NCBI RefSeq assembly: GCF_023169965.1
Contig: NZ_AP025592.1
Coordinates: 3,906,001 to 3,970,000 of the forward strand
Reading direction: 5' to 3'
Origin: Anaeromyxobacter paludicola
GTDB taxonomy: Bacteria > Myxococcota > Myxococcia > Myxococcales > Anaeromyxobacteraceae
Length of the DNA stretch: 64,000 bases
The number at the start of each line of letters is the position of its first letter. Positions within the stretch are counted from its first letter, which is position 1. The translations under genes and the position numbers were made by a program. Positions 27,514 to 35,382 of the stretch are shown one piece after another. The notes beneath the pieces were generated by a model, which was not told the DNA's origin, made no database searches, and was given only the letters and a program-made list of their open reading frames with translations.

Positions 27514-28296
27514 ATGGGCGCCGTCGCCTGGGCCGATCGCGGCCTCGTCCGCCTGGTCACCCTCGCCAACCCGAGCAAGCGCAACGCGCTCGACTTCGAG
27601 GGCCTGCTCGAGCTCGAGGAGGCCTGCCTCGCCGCGGCGCGCGACCGGGTGCGGTGCCTCGTCTTCCGCGGCGCCGGCGATCGGGCCTTCTCGGCCGGGT
27701 TCGACATCGGCGCCCTGCCCCGGAGCGGCGGCGCCGGCGAGCGGCCCGACGAGGCCGTGGAGCGGGCCATGGAGGCGGTCGAGGCGGTGCCCTGCCCGAC
27801 CATCGCCTTCGTGAACGGCGCCGCCTACGGGGCCGGCGCCGAGCTGGCGGTCACCTGCGACCTGCGCGTCGCCGCGCCCGGGGCGAGCCTGGGGATGCCG
27901 CCGGCCCGGCTCGGGGTGGTCTACTCGGCGGCCGGCCTGCGCCGCTTCCTCTCGCTCCTCGGTCCGGCGCGCACCCGCGAGCTCTTCTTCACCGCCCGGC
28001 CGGTCGGCGCCGAGGAGGCGCTCTCGCTCGGGCTCGTGGACCGGGTGGTCGCGGCGGCCGACGCCGAGGCGGCCGCGCTCGCGCTCGCCGAGGAGATCGC
28101 CGGCAACGCGCCGCTCGCGGTGCAGGGGATGAAGCGGATCCTGCGGCTCCTCGAGTCGGCCCACGAGCGCGGCCTCACCGACGGCGAGCGGGAGGAGGTG
28201 TCGGACCTGCGGCGGCGCGCCTTCGAGAGCGCCGACCTCGCCGAGGGGCGGGCCGCGTTCCTGGAGAAGCGGCCCCCGCGCTTCACGGGCGCGTGA
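27514..28296 (+). CDS. Enoyl-CoA hydratase/isomerase family protein
   Basis: This 260-residue crotonase-fold protein has the oxyanion-hole regions FSAGFDIGAL and NGAAYGAGAELAVTCDLR. The first catalytic Glu (GAGAE) is kept. At the place of the second Glu in hydratases (the QPE-like motif) it reads MPPARLGVVYS, so that Glu is lost. A plain 2-enoyl-CoA hydratase is therefore less certain, and an isomerase, decarboxylase or other crotonase reaction is possible. It follows the biotinyl protein without a gap, suggesting a branched-chain or organic-acid CoA pathway. Its 3' end overlaps the convergent kinase gene by 14 bases. Confidence 0.85.
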   Translation: MGAVAWADRGLVRLVTLANPSKRNALDFEGLLELEEACLAAARDRVRCLVFRGAGDRAFSAGFDIGALPRSGGAGERPDEAVERAMEAVEAVPCPTIAFVNGAAYGAGAELAVTCDLRVAAPGASLGMPPARLGVVYSAAGLRRFLSLLGPARTRELFFTARPVGAEEALSLGLVDRVVAAADAEAAALALAEEIAGNAPLAVQGMKRILRLLESAHERGLTDGEREEVSDLRRRAFESADLAEGRAAFLEKRPPRFTGA

Positions 28297-30061
28297 GGCC
28301 GCCTTCCCGGGGCCGCGCCCGGCCGGTCCGCGACAGCTCCCGCTCGAACCGCGCGCCGTCCTGCGCCGGCAGCACCACGAACTGGTCGAGCTCGTAGCCG
28401 GCGAGGGAGAGGTCGATCCGGTGGCGCTCGTCGAGCTTCACGTCGGGGATGGTGACCGGGGTGACGCCGGCGGGCGCGTCGTCGATCCGCACCGCCGCGC
28501 CGGGGGGCGAGGAGCGGACGGTGACCGGCCCGATGGCCCGGGCGAGGGCGACGTGCACGCGGGCCGCCCGCGCGAGGGCGCCCACCGGAACCGAGGCGGT
28601 CGCGGCGCGACGGTTCGGCGCCTCGACCCGGACCTCGTGCACCCGCCCCACGCCGACGCGCTCCAGCACCGCCGGGGTGACCGCGTCCTGCCGCTCCCCG
28701 TCGAGGGTGATCGCCGCGCCGGGCGGCTCCGAGGTGACGACCAGCGTGGCGCCGCCCGCGAGGGCCTGCCAGGCGAGGGCGCCCGCGGCCACGGCGAGCC
28801 CCGCGCCGGCGCCGGCGGCGAAGGCGGCGGCGAGGGCGCCGCGCCGGGGCCGGGCCGCGGGCCGGCGCGCCGGACCGGGGGCGGCGGGGCGCGCCGTCGG
28901 GACCACCACCTCCACGTCGGCGAGCGGGTCGGCGGGGGTCGGCGCCGGCGGCGGGGGCGGCGGCGGCGCGGGCCAGGTGAGCCGGGCCGCGTCCAGGGCC
29001 AGGGGCGGCGGGCGCGGGCGCTCCTCCGGCCGCTCGGCCACGTGCTGGAGCACCTTCATCACCAGGGCGTCGTGGGCGCGGCCGGCGCGCTCGCGGCCGA
29101 TGCGATCCGCGAACACCTCCTGGATCCGCTGCGCCAGGAGGTCCTGGATGGCGCTGTGGGGCGTGGGGAAGAGGACGTCCACGAGCGCCTCGGCGAAGTC
29201 GCGGGCGCGCGCGTAGCGCTTCTCCGGGTCGTAGGCCAGCGCCTTCGCGAGGATGCCGTCGAGCTCGCGCGGGAGCCCCTCGATCATCTCCGACGGCGGG
29301 ACCACGCGCGCCTTGCGCGAGGCGACGAGCGACTCCACGTCGTTCGCCTTCGGGAACGGCTTCTGCCGCGTCAGCAGCTCGTAGAGGAGGATGCCGGCGG
29401 CGAAGAGGTCCACCCGGTGGTCCCAGGCGCGGTCCACCGAGGCCTGCTCGGGCGCGACGTACCCGAGCTTCCCCATCAGCATGCCCTCCTTGTAGTTGGA
29501 GAGGCTGGTGGCGGCGCGCGCGATCCCGAAGTCGAGGAGCTTCAGCTCCCCCTCCCAGGAGACGAGCGCGTTGTCGGGCGAGACGTCGCAGTGGACGATC
29601 CGGAGCGGCCGCCCCTGCCCGTCCGCCTTGCGGTGGGCGTAGTCGAGCCCCTGCAGGAGCTGCAGCGTGAGGTAGATGGCCTGCTCGGGCGTGAGCTGCG
29701 CGCCGGCGCGGGTGAAGGCGTGGAGCATCTCCCGGAGCGACACCCCGGCGACGAGCTCCATGGCGATGAAGTAGTGCCCGTCCACCTCGCCGCACTCGTA
29801 GATCTGGGCGACGTTGTTATGGGTGAGCTGGACCGTGAGCCGGGCCTCGTTCACGAGCATCCGGATGAAGCCCTGGTCCTGCGAGCGCTCCCGCAGGATC
29901 CGCTTCACCACCAGCTCCTTCTCGAAGCCGCCCGCGCCCACCGTCTTGGCGCGGTAGATCTCGGCCATCCCGCCGATGGCGAGCCGCTGCAGCAGGAAGA
30001 ACTTGCCGAAGACGTGCGGCTTGAACTCCGCGGGCGTCGGCGGCGGGGCGGGGGTGGTCAC
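28283..30061 (-). CDS. Membrane-anchored Ser/Thr protein kinase with PEGA domains
   Basis: This 592-residue eukaryote-like kinase has its catalytic domain at about 18-290: Gly-rich loop LAIGGMAEIYRAK, Lys53 in VVKRIL, catalytic loop HCDVSPDNAL with Asp159, DFG at 177-179 and GYVAPEQ. The HRD Arg is replaced by Cys, as is common in myxobacterial kinases. A Pro-rich linker, one transmembrane helix near 430-455 and two PEGA-type repeats (TSEPPGAAITLDGE and SSPPGAAVRIDDAPAG) follow on the outer side. I chose GTG 30061; an ATG further up would run into the divergent glycosyltransferase gene. Its targets are unknown. Confidence 0.9.
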   Translation of the reverse strand: MTTPAPPPTPAEFKPHVFGKFFLLQRLAIGGMAEIYRAKTVGAGGFEKELVVKRILRERSQDQGFIRMLVNEARLTVQLTHNNVAQIYECGEVDGHYFIAMELVAGVSLREMLHAFTRAGAQLTPEQAIYLTLQLLQGLDYAHRKADGQGRPLRIVHCDVSPDNALVSWEGELKLLDFGIARAATSLSNYKEGMLMGKLGYVAPEQASVDRAWDHRVDLFAAGILLYELLTRQKPFPKANDVESLVASRKARVVPPSEMIEGLPRELDGILAKALAYDPEKRYARARDFAEALVDVLFPTPHSAIQDLLAQRIQEVFADRIGRERAGRAHDALVMKVLQHVAERPEERPRPPPLALDAARLTWPAPPPPPPPAPTPADPLADVEVVVPTARPAAPGPARRPAARPRRGALAAAFAAGAGAGLAVAAGALAWQALAGGATLVVTSEPPGAAITLDGERQDAVTPAVLERVGVGRVHEVRVEAPNRRAATASVPVGALARAARVHVALARAIGPVTVRSSPPGAAVRIDDAPAGVTPVTIPDVKLDERHRIDLSLAGYELDQFVVLPAQDGARFERELSRTGRARPREGGLTRP

Positions 30062-30164
30062 GGTGGACCCGGATGATATCCCGCGCCTTTTGGGGTGCCA
30101 AGGCGCGCCGCGGCGGCCCAACCCGAGCCCGCGGCCTCCCGGCGCCCGTGTTATGAGGCAGGGG

Positions 30165-31988
30165 ATGCCCTCCGCCGCCGGCGCCCCGTCACCCATGGTG
30201 CGGGGCCTCCTCGCCGCCACCGGCCTCGCCGCGCTCCTCTTCCTGCCATGGCTCGGCTCGGCCGGCCTGTGGGACCCGTGGGAGCCGCACTACGCCGAGG
30301 TGGCGCGCCAGATGCTGGTGCGCGACGACTTCGTCCACCCGTACTGGGAGTCGGCCTGGTTCTTCTCCAAGCCGGTGCTCCTCATGTGGCTCACCGCGGC
30401 GGGGATGGCGCTCTTCGGGGCGCAGACCTCCCACCTGCCGCCCGGCGCCGACCTCGCGCCGCCCACCCCGAGCGGCCTCTCCACCCTCACCGAGTGGGCG
30501 GTGCGGCTCCCGGTGGCGCTCCTCGCCGTGCTGGCCGTGGCGCTGGTGTACGTGGCGGTGGCCCGGCTCGCCTCGCGCCGCGCCGGCCTCCTCGCGGCGC
30601 TGGCGACGGCGACCGCGCCCTTCTACGCGCTCCTCGCCCGGCAGGCCACGACCGACATGCCGTTCGTGGCCCTCGCCACCTGCGGCACGATGTGCTTCGC
30701 CGTCGCGGTGATGGACCCGCGCGCCCACCGCACCGCCTGGGCGTACGCCGGCTACCTGTTCCTCGCCTTCGCCACCCTCGCGAAGGGGCTCCTCGGCTTC
30801 GGGCTCGCCGGGGCCGCCTTCCTGGCCTGGTTCGCCGCCACCGGGGAGTGGTCGCGGCTCGGGCGGCTCCGGCTCGCGGAGCGGGTGGGGCGACTCTGGC
30901 TGCCGATCGGCCCGCTCCTGTTCCTCGCCGTGGCGGCGCCCTGGTACGTGGTGCTCTCGCTCTTCCGCGGCGTGGACGACGAGGGGAAGACCTTCGCCTA
31001 CCGCTTCTGGATCCACGACCACCTGAAGCGGCTCGAGTCGGGCGTGCACACCACCACGCCGGGCGGCACCTTCGACTACTTCATCGAGCAGCTCGGCTAC
31101 GGCCTCGGCGCCTGGGTGGCCGCCCTGCCGGGCGCGCTCGGCGAGCTCCTGCGGGCGCCGGCGCGGGCGCGGGAGGCGCGGACCCCGCGCGACGAGCTGG
31201 CCCTGCTGTGCGGGCTCTGGGCGGTCGTCGCCTACGTGCTCATGAGCCTCTCGGCCACCAAGTTCCACCACTACATCTTCCCGGCGGTGCCGCCGCTGGC
31301 GGTGCTCTGCGCGCTCTTCCTCGACCGGCTCTGGGAGGAGGCGCCGGAGCGGCACCTCCCGGCGCTGCTCCTCGGCGCCGCGGCGCTCGCGGTGGTGGGC
31401 CACTCGCTGGCGGAGCAGCCGAAGCACCTCGTGGACCTCTTCGTCTACAACTACGACCGCCCCTACCCGGAGGCGGAGCTCGCCGCGCTCCACCCCGGGC
31501 GCGCCGTGGGGCCGCTCTTCTTCTCCTTCGGCGCGCGCGCGGTGCTGCGGACGCTCTTCGTGGCCTGCGGCCTGTCCGGCCTGCTCGCCTGGCTCTGGCG
31601 CTCGCGCCGCGGCCTCGCGCTGTCGCTCTGCGGGACGGCGCTCCTCGGCGCCCTCTACCTGTCCTGGTACCACTGGCGCGAGCTCTCGCCGCACTGGAGC
31701 CAGCGCGACGTGTTCCGCACCTGGCTCAGGGAGCGCGCCTCGCCCGACGAGCCCGTCGCCGCCTGGGAGATGAACTGGCGCGGCGAGACCTTCTACTCGC
31801 GCGCCCTGGTGCGGGAGCTCGTCGGCGCGGAGAAGCTGCGGGCCTTCGCGGCGGGCAGGGGGCGCAAGTGGGTGGTGGTGGAGCGGGCGCGGCTGCCGGC
31901 GCTCCGCGCGGCGCTGGGCGAGAAGCGGCCGGTGCGGATCGCGGACCGCTCCGACAACAAGTTCTACCTGGTCGAGCTCCCGGACTGA
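30165..31988 (+). CDS. Polyprenyl-phosphate-dependent glycosyltransferase, ArnT-like (GT-C fold)
   Basis: This 607-residue inner-membrane protein has about eleven to twelve hydrophobic segments and a periplasmic C-terminal part. Near the N-terminus WDPWEPHYAEVARQM carries the acidic GT-C catalytic motif, and FFSKPVLLMWL matches the first-loop pattern of ArnT/PMT family members. It probably moves a sugar from a polyprenyl phosphate carrier onto a lipid or protein in the periplasm; the acceptor is unknown. I chose ATG 30165, which has GAGG six bases upstream; ATG 30153 and 30195 are alternatives. It is divergent from the kinase gene, with 103 bases between. Confidence 0.85.
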   Translation: MPSAAGAPSPMVRGLLAATGLAALLFLPWLGSAGLWDPWEPHYAEVARQMLVRDDFVHPYWESAWFFSKPVLLMWLTAAGMALFGAQTSHLPPGADLAPPTPSGLSTLTEWAVRLPVALLAVLAVALVYVAVARLASRRAGLLAALATATAPFYALLARQATTDMPFVALATCGTMCFAVAVMDPRAHRTAWAYAGYLFLAFATLAKGLLGFGLAGAAFLAWFAATGEWSRLGRLRLAERVGRLWLPIGPLLFLAVAAPWYVVLSLFRGVDDEGKTFAYRFWIHDHLKRLESGVHTTTPGGTFDYFIEQLGYGLGAWVAALPGALGELLRAPARAREARTPRDELALLCGLWAVVAYVLMSLSATKFHHYIFPAVPPLAVLCALFLDRLWEEAPERHLPALLLGAAALAVVGHSLAEQPKHLVDLFVYNYDRPYPEAELAALHPGRAVGPLFFSFGARAVLRTLFVACGLSGLLAWLWRSRRGLALSLCGTALLGALYLSWYHWRELSPHWSQRDVFRTWLRERASPDEPVAAWEMNWRGETFYSRALVRELVGAEKLRAFAAGRGRKWVVVERARLPALRAALGEKRPVRIADRSDNKFYLVELPD

Positions 31989-32168
31989 GGATCGCTCCGC
32001 CGCGGCGCGCCCGGCGCCCCCCGCGCCCCGGCCCCGGCGCTGCCGGCGGCTCTCCGTTGACCGGGATCAGCCGCCGGAGGCCCTGGCGTAGCGTCAATTT
32101 TCGCTGACGGTGTGGGCGCACGCTCGGTGTGATACGGGGATGCCTTCCTCACGAAGGAGACCCTTGCC

Positions 32169-32801
32169 ATGAGCGAACTGCAGGCCGTGACCTCGACCCC
32201 GGTGCGCGACATCGCGCGCGCGCTGCCGCACGAGACGGTGATCCGCGACTCCACCGCCAACCCGGCGCCGCTCGGCCTGATGGGCTTCGGGCTCACGACC
32301 ATCCTGCTCAACATGCACAACGCCGGCTTCATCGGGATCGGCAGCATGATCCTGGCGATGGGCATGTTCTACGGCGGCATCGCCCAGGTGATCGCCGGCT
32401 ACATGGAGTGGAAGAAGAAGAACACCTTCGGCATGGTGGCCTTCACCTCCTACGGCTTCTTCTGGATCAGCCTGGTGGCGCTGGTGCTCATGCCGCGCTT
32501 CGGCATCGAGGCGGCCGACGGGCGGGCCATGGCGGCCTACCTGTTCGTCTGGGGGCTCTTCAGCCTGGTGCTCTTCGTCGGGACCTTCCGCACCACCCGC
32601 GCGCTCATGATCGTGTTCTTCCTGCTCACGATCCTCTTCTTCCTGCTCGCGGTGGGCGACGCCACCGGCTCGAAGGCGGTCACCCGCCTCGCCGGCTACG
32701 AGGGCATCCTCTGCGGGCTCGGCGCCATGTACGTGGGCGCGGCGCAGATCTGGAACGAGATGTACGGGCGGACGGTGCTGCCGCTCGGCTCGTTCGACTA
32801 G
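32169..32801 (+). CDS. Acetate/succinate transporter, SatP (GPR1/FUN34/YaaH) family
   Basis: This 210-residue inner-membrane protein has six hydrophobic segments. The family motif appears as [18 protein letters not shown] at about 37-54, and further conserved stretches are [20 protein letters not shown] and YGFFWISL. Known members take up acetate or succinate with protons. AAGGAG sits ten bases before the ATG. It ends at a convergent terminator hairpin. A second acetate-type transporter (ActP-like) lies at the right edge of the window. Confidence 0.92.
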   Translation: MSELQAVTSTPVRDIARALPHETVIRDSTANPAPLGLMGFGLTTILLNMHNAGFIGIGSMILAMGMFYGGIAQVIAGYMEWKKKNTFGMVAFTSYGFFWISLVALVLMPRFGIEAADGRAMAAYLFVWGLFSLVLFVGTFRTTRALMIVFFLLTILFFLLAVGDATGSKAVTRLAGYEGILCGLGAMYVGAAQIWNEMYGRTVLPLGSFD

Positions 32802-32811
32802 CTCCCGGCGT

Positions 32812-32863
32812 CGCGCGGAGCTCCCGGGCCTTCGCCAGGGAGAGGGGGCGGGAGCTCCGCGCG
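32812..32863. terminator. Convergent hairpin terminator between satP-like gene and OMP gene
   Basis: Two perfect 15-base arms (CGCGCGGAGCTCCCG and its complement at 32849-32863) enclose a 22-base loop. The hairpin sits between genes converging from both sides, 10 bases after the transporter stop and 15 before the OMP stop. There is no T-run, as is usual for GC-rich genomes. Confidence 0.6.
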
Positions 32864-32877
32864 TCCCGAACCGCCGG

Positions 32878-33531
32878 CTAGTACCAGTCGAACCCGACCC
32901 ACATCAGGAAGAAGCGCGAGCTCTCCGGCCGGGTGCTCGAGCTGCCGTAGGTCTGCGCGGCGAAGTCGGCGTTCAGGGTGAGGTTGAAGCGGCGGCCGAG
33001 CCAGAACGCGTACCCCGCGCCGACGTCGCCGTTGAAGCCGCCGTAGCTCACGCTGTCGTGGTAGCCGGGGCCCCGGCTGTCGAAGGTGAGGAACGAGGGG
33101 CCGACGCCGCCGCGGACGAAGAACCCCTTCTCCCACGGGAAGTAGGTGAGCATCAGGTCGGCGTCGGCGATGGTGGCGGTCGCGTCGTAGGGGAAGCCGC
33201 CCGAGTCGTACTGCGTCCCGAACGACGACAGCGTGAGCAGGTCGAAGCCGAGGAGCAGCTTCGGCGTGAGCGTGGCGCCCACCTTGAAGTTGAGCCCGAG
33301 CCGGCCGCCGCCGCCCAGGTCCGAGAGGTTGAGCCGCTGGCCCTGGCCGCTGACGCTGCCGTCCCCCGCGCCGACGCCGAACCCGATGTACCAGGTGTCG
33401 CGCGTGGGCTCGGGCTGGTAGCGCCGCGCGCCGGGCGGCGGGGGCGGGTAGTAGCTCGGGGGCGGCGGGTAGGCGCCCTGCGCGAGGGCGACGGTGGGCA
33501 GCAGCACGGCCAGGGCGGCGAGGGTCTTCAC
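32878..33531 (-). CDS. Small outer-membrane beta-barrel protein
   Basis: This 217-residue protein has a signal peptide (MKTLAALAVLLPTVALAQ), a Pro/Tyr-rich segment at about 20-45 and then alternating amphipathic strands such as WYIGFGVGAGDG, RLGLNFKVGATL and FFVRGGVGPSFL. It ends in an aromatic residue (FDWY), the usual C-terminal signal for barrel insertion. The layout fits an eight-stranded OmpA-like or OmpW-like barrel. No specific function can be assigned. It is flanked by the terminator downstream and by bioC upstream, 33 bases away on the same strand. Confidence 0.75.
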   Translation of the reverse strand: MKTLAALAVLLPTVALAQGAYPPPPSYYPPPPPGARRYQPEPTRDTWYIGFGVGAGDGSVSGQGQRLNLSDLGGGGRLGLNFKVGATLTPKLLLGFDLLTLSSFGTQYDSGGFPYDATATIADADLMLTYFPWEKGFFVRGGVGPSFLTFDSRGPGYHDSVSYGGFNGDVGAGYAFWLGRRFNLTLNADFAAQTYGSSSTRPESSRFFLMWVGFDWY

Positions 33532-33564
33532 GGCAAGCTCCCCGGCGCGCGCGGCGAGGTGAGG

Positions 33565-34419
33565 TCAGGGGGCGCGCGCCACCACGTAGCCTACCTCGTA
33601 GCTCGCCGGGATGGCACCGTCCCTGGAAAAGCCCGCGCGGTAGCGGTCCATCATGTCGAGCATGAGGCGGCGGCCGGCGAGGCCGGAGGCCCGCGGCACG
33701 GAGATCGGGAGGCCTTCTCCCTCTCCCGCGCAGCGGGGGAGGGCCGGGGAGGGGGCGAGCGGCGCCGCGTTGCCCGCCCCGATGCGGCGGAGCGCGCGGA
33801 GCAGGTCGGCCACGTCCGGGTGCCACTCCACGTGGACCGCCCCGCGCTCCTCGAGCACCGCGAGGCCGGCGTCGCGCAGGGCGGCGGCGACCTCGGCCCG
33901 CGAGAAGAAGCGGTGCGTCGGGTCGGGCGCGCCGCGCGCGGCCGCGGCGGCGCGATACGAGCCGCGCAGCTCGTGGAGCGTCTCCCCGCAGAAGAGCGCC
34001 ACGGCGAGGAGGCCGCCCGGGGCGAGCACCCGCCGGGCCTCGGCGAAGGCGAGGTCGAGCCGGGTGAGCCACTGCAGCGCCGAGCTCGAGAGGTAGACGT
34101 CGAACGCCCCCGACCGGAACGGCAGCCGCTCCGCGTCGGCCACCGCGAGCCGCGCGCGCGGGCAGCGGGCCCGGGCGGCGGCGGCCATGCCGGGGGCGAG
34201 GTCCACGCCGGCGGCGAGGGCGCTCTCCCCGGCGAGCCGGGCCAGGAGCGCCCCGGTCCCGGCGCCGACGTCGAGGAGGCGGGGCCGCGCGGGGAGGTGG
34301 GGCGCGGCGAGCGCGAGGAGCTCGTCCCGGGCCGCCTCCTGCACCCGGGCCGCCTCGTCGTAGGCCGCCGCGCCGCGATCGAACGCGGCCCGGACGCGCG
34401 CCTTGTCCACCTGGTTCAC
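33565..34419 (-). CDS. bioC: Malonyl-[acyl-carrier protein] O-methyltransferase BioC
   Basis: BioC methylates the malonyl group on ACP with SAM, hiding the free carboxyl so that fatty acid synthesis can build pimelate for biotin. The 284-residue protein starts DKARVRAAFDRGAAAYDE, matching BioC, then has the SAM motif LLDVGAGTGALL and the LSSSALQWL stretch characteristic of the family. The GTG at 34419 overlaps the bioH stop as GTGA. A 37-base copy of the dispersed repeat (33721-33755) adds about a dozen residues (APSPALPRCAGEGEG) in the C-terminal half. The pairing with bioH and the BirA-like operator upstream support the assignment. Confidence 0.9.
   Translation of the reverse strand: MNQVDKARVRAAFDRGAAAYDEAARVQEAARDELLALAAPHLPARPRLLDVGAGTGALLARLAGESALAAGVDLAPGMAAAARARCPRARLAVADAERLPFRSGAFDVYLSSSALQWLTRLDLAFAEARRVLAPGGLLAVALFCGETLHELRGSYRAAAAARGAPDPTHRFFSRAEVAAALRDAGLAVLEERGAVHVEWHPDVADLLRALRRIGAGNAAPLAPSPALPRCAGEGEGLPISVPRASGLAGRRLMLDMMDRYRAGFSRDGAIPASYEVGYVVARAP
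33721..33755. repeat. Dispersed 37-base G/C repeat inside bioC
   Basis: This copy starts CTCTCCCGCGCAGCGGGGGA and continues with GGGCCGGGGAGGGGGCG. It differs from the copies at 15281-15318 and 44994-45030 at only a few positions. It is in frame in bioC and adds a Pro/Gly/Glu-rich stretch between conserved parts of the protein. Confidence 0.75.
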
Positions 34420-35222
34420 GGGAGCTCCCCCGCGAAGCGCGCCAGCGCCCGGGCGCACTCGGCCGGGCGGGTGACGAAGGGCGCGTGCCCGGCGCCGGCG
34501 AGGCGCACGAGCCGGGCGCGGGGGAGCCGCTCGGCGAGGTAGGCGCCCGCGCCGGGCGGGCAGACCGCGTCGGCGTCGCCGTGCAGCACGAGCGCCGGCG
34601 CCGCCACGCCGGCGAGGTCGCCGCGCAGGTCCACCCGGAGCAGCTGGTCGAGGCCGGCGAGCGCGGCCGCCTCGGACGGCGGGGGCGCCGCGAGGAGCAG
34701 CTCCTCCGAGCGCCGGCGAACCGCCTCGGGCGACGCCTCCCCGGGCGCGAACATCCCGTCGAAGAAGCGCGAGAGGACGCGGGCCGGGTCGCGGCGGAAG
34801 CGCAGCGCCATCGCCTCCACCGTGCTCGCGGGGAGCCCGCACTCCCACCCCTCGGCCCGGGTGAAGCGGGGCGTGCCGGCGAGGAGGGCGAGCCCGGCGA
34901 GGCGCGGCGCCAGCCGGGGGACGGCGGCGAGCGCCACCTGGGCCCCGAGCGACCAGCCGGCGAGGAGCGCCTCGCGCAGCTCGAGCCGCTCGAAGAGCGC
35001 GACCAGGTCGGCGACGTGGTCCTCGAGCGTGGCGGAGGGGGCGGCCGGGGAGCGGCCGTGCCCGCGCAGGTCGGGGGCGATGACCCGGAGCCCTTCGCCG
35101 AGCGCCGCCCGGAGCGGCGAGAAGACGAGCGACGACAGCCCCCAGCCGTGGAGCAGCACCAGCGGACGGCCCGCTCCGGAGGGCGCCACGGCCAGCGCGA
35201 TGGGCGAGGGCTCGACCGGCAT
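34416..35222 (-). CDS. bioH: Pimeloyl-[acyl-carrier protein] methyl ester esterase BioH
   Basis: BioH removes the methyl group from pimeloyl-ACP methyl ester, ending the BioC-started pathway. The 268-residue alpha/beta hydrolase has LVLLHGWGLSSLVF at about 21-34, DLRGHGRSP, the nucleophile elbow GWSLG with Ser91, an acid in HGDADAVCPP and the catalytic His in GAGHAPF. HGWGLSS is typical of BioH. It overlaps bioC and lies just behind a likely BirA operator. No bioF, bioA, bioD or bioB is in the window. A general esterase role cannot be excluded, but the context makes BioH the best call. Confidence 0.88.
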   Translation of the reverse strand: MPVEPSPIALAVAPSGAGRPLVLLHGWGLSSLVFSPLRAALGEGLRVIAPDLRGHGRSPAAPSATLEDHVADLVALFERLELREALLAGWSLGAQVALAAVPRLAPRLAGLALLAGTPRFTRAEGWECGLPASTVEAMALRFRRDPARVLSRFFDGMFAPGEASPEAVRRRSEELLLAAPPPSEAAALAGLDQLLRVDLRGDLAGVAAPALVLHGDADAVCPPGAGAYLAERLPRARLVRLAGAGHAPFVTRPAECARALARFAGELP

Positions 35223-35252
35223 CGCTGGTCCGAGTACCGCAGCCGCCCGGGG

Positions 35253-35284
35253 TCGTCAACCGGCGGGCGCATCCGGGTTGACGA
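35253..35284 (-). promoter_or_regulatory. Probable BirA operator upstream of bioH-bioC
   Basis: A perfect 9-base inverted repeat, TCGTCAACC and GGTTGACGA, is separated by 14 bases. It matches the layout of proteobacterial BirA operators (TTGTAAACC-N14/15-GGTTTACAA) with a GC-shifted half-site. It lies 31 bases upstream of the bioH ATG, and its left arm read on the minus strand supplies a TTGACG that could be the -35 box. Confidence 0.7.
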
Positions 35285-35318
35285 TGCTGGCCGGCGCGGG
35301 GGCGCGCCGGAAGACGAA

Positions 35319-35350
35319 GACCCCCGGCCCAGGGGCGTGGGCCGGGGGTC
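35319..35350. terminator. Intrinsic-type terminator after cydAB
   Basis: This is a perfect 13-base stem (GACCCCCGGCCCA and its complement) with a 6-base loop. On the minus strand it follows the cydB stop by 32 bases and continues into TCTTCGTCTTCC, a partly T-rich tract. It separates cydAB from the biotin operon on the same strand. Confidence 0.75.
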
Positions 35351-35382
35351 TCCTGGGGGGCTGCGAGGCCCGGGACCGGTCT

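Noticed and set aside
30085-30101. TTGGCACCCCAAAAGG before the Ser/Thr kinase as a sigma-54 promoter
   Set aside because: The -24 half is perfect but the -12 GC is GG at the required spacing, so the core rule is broken.
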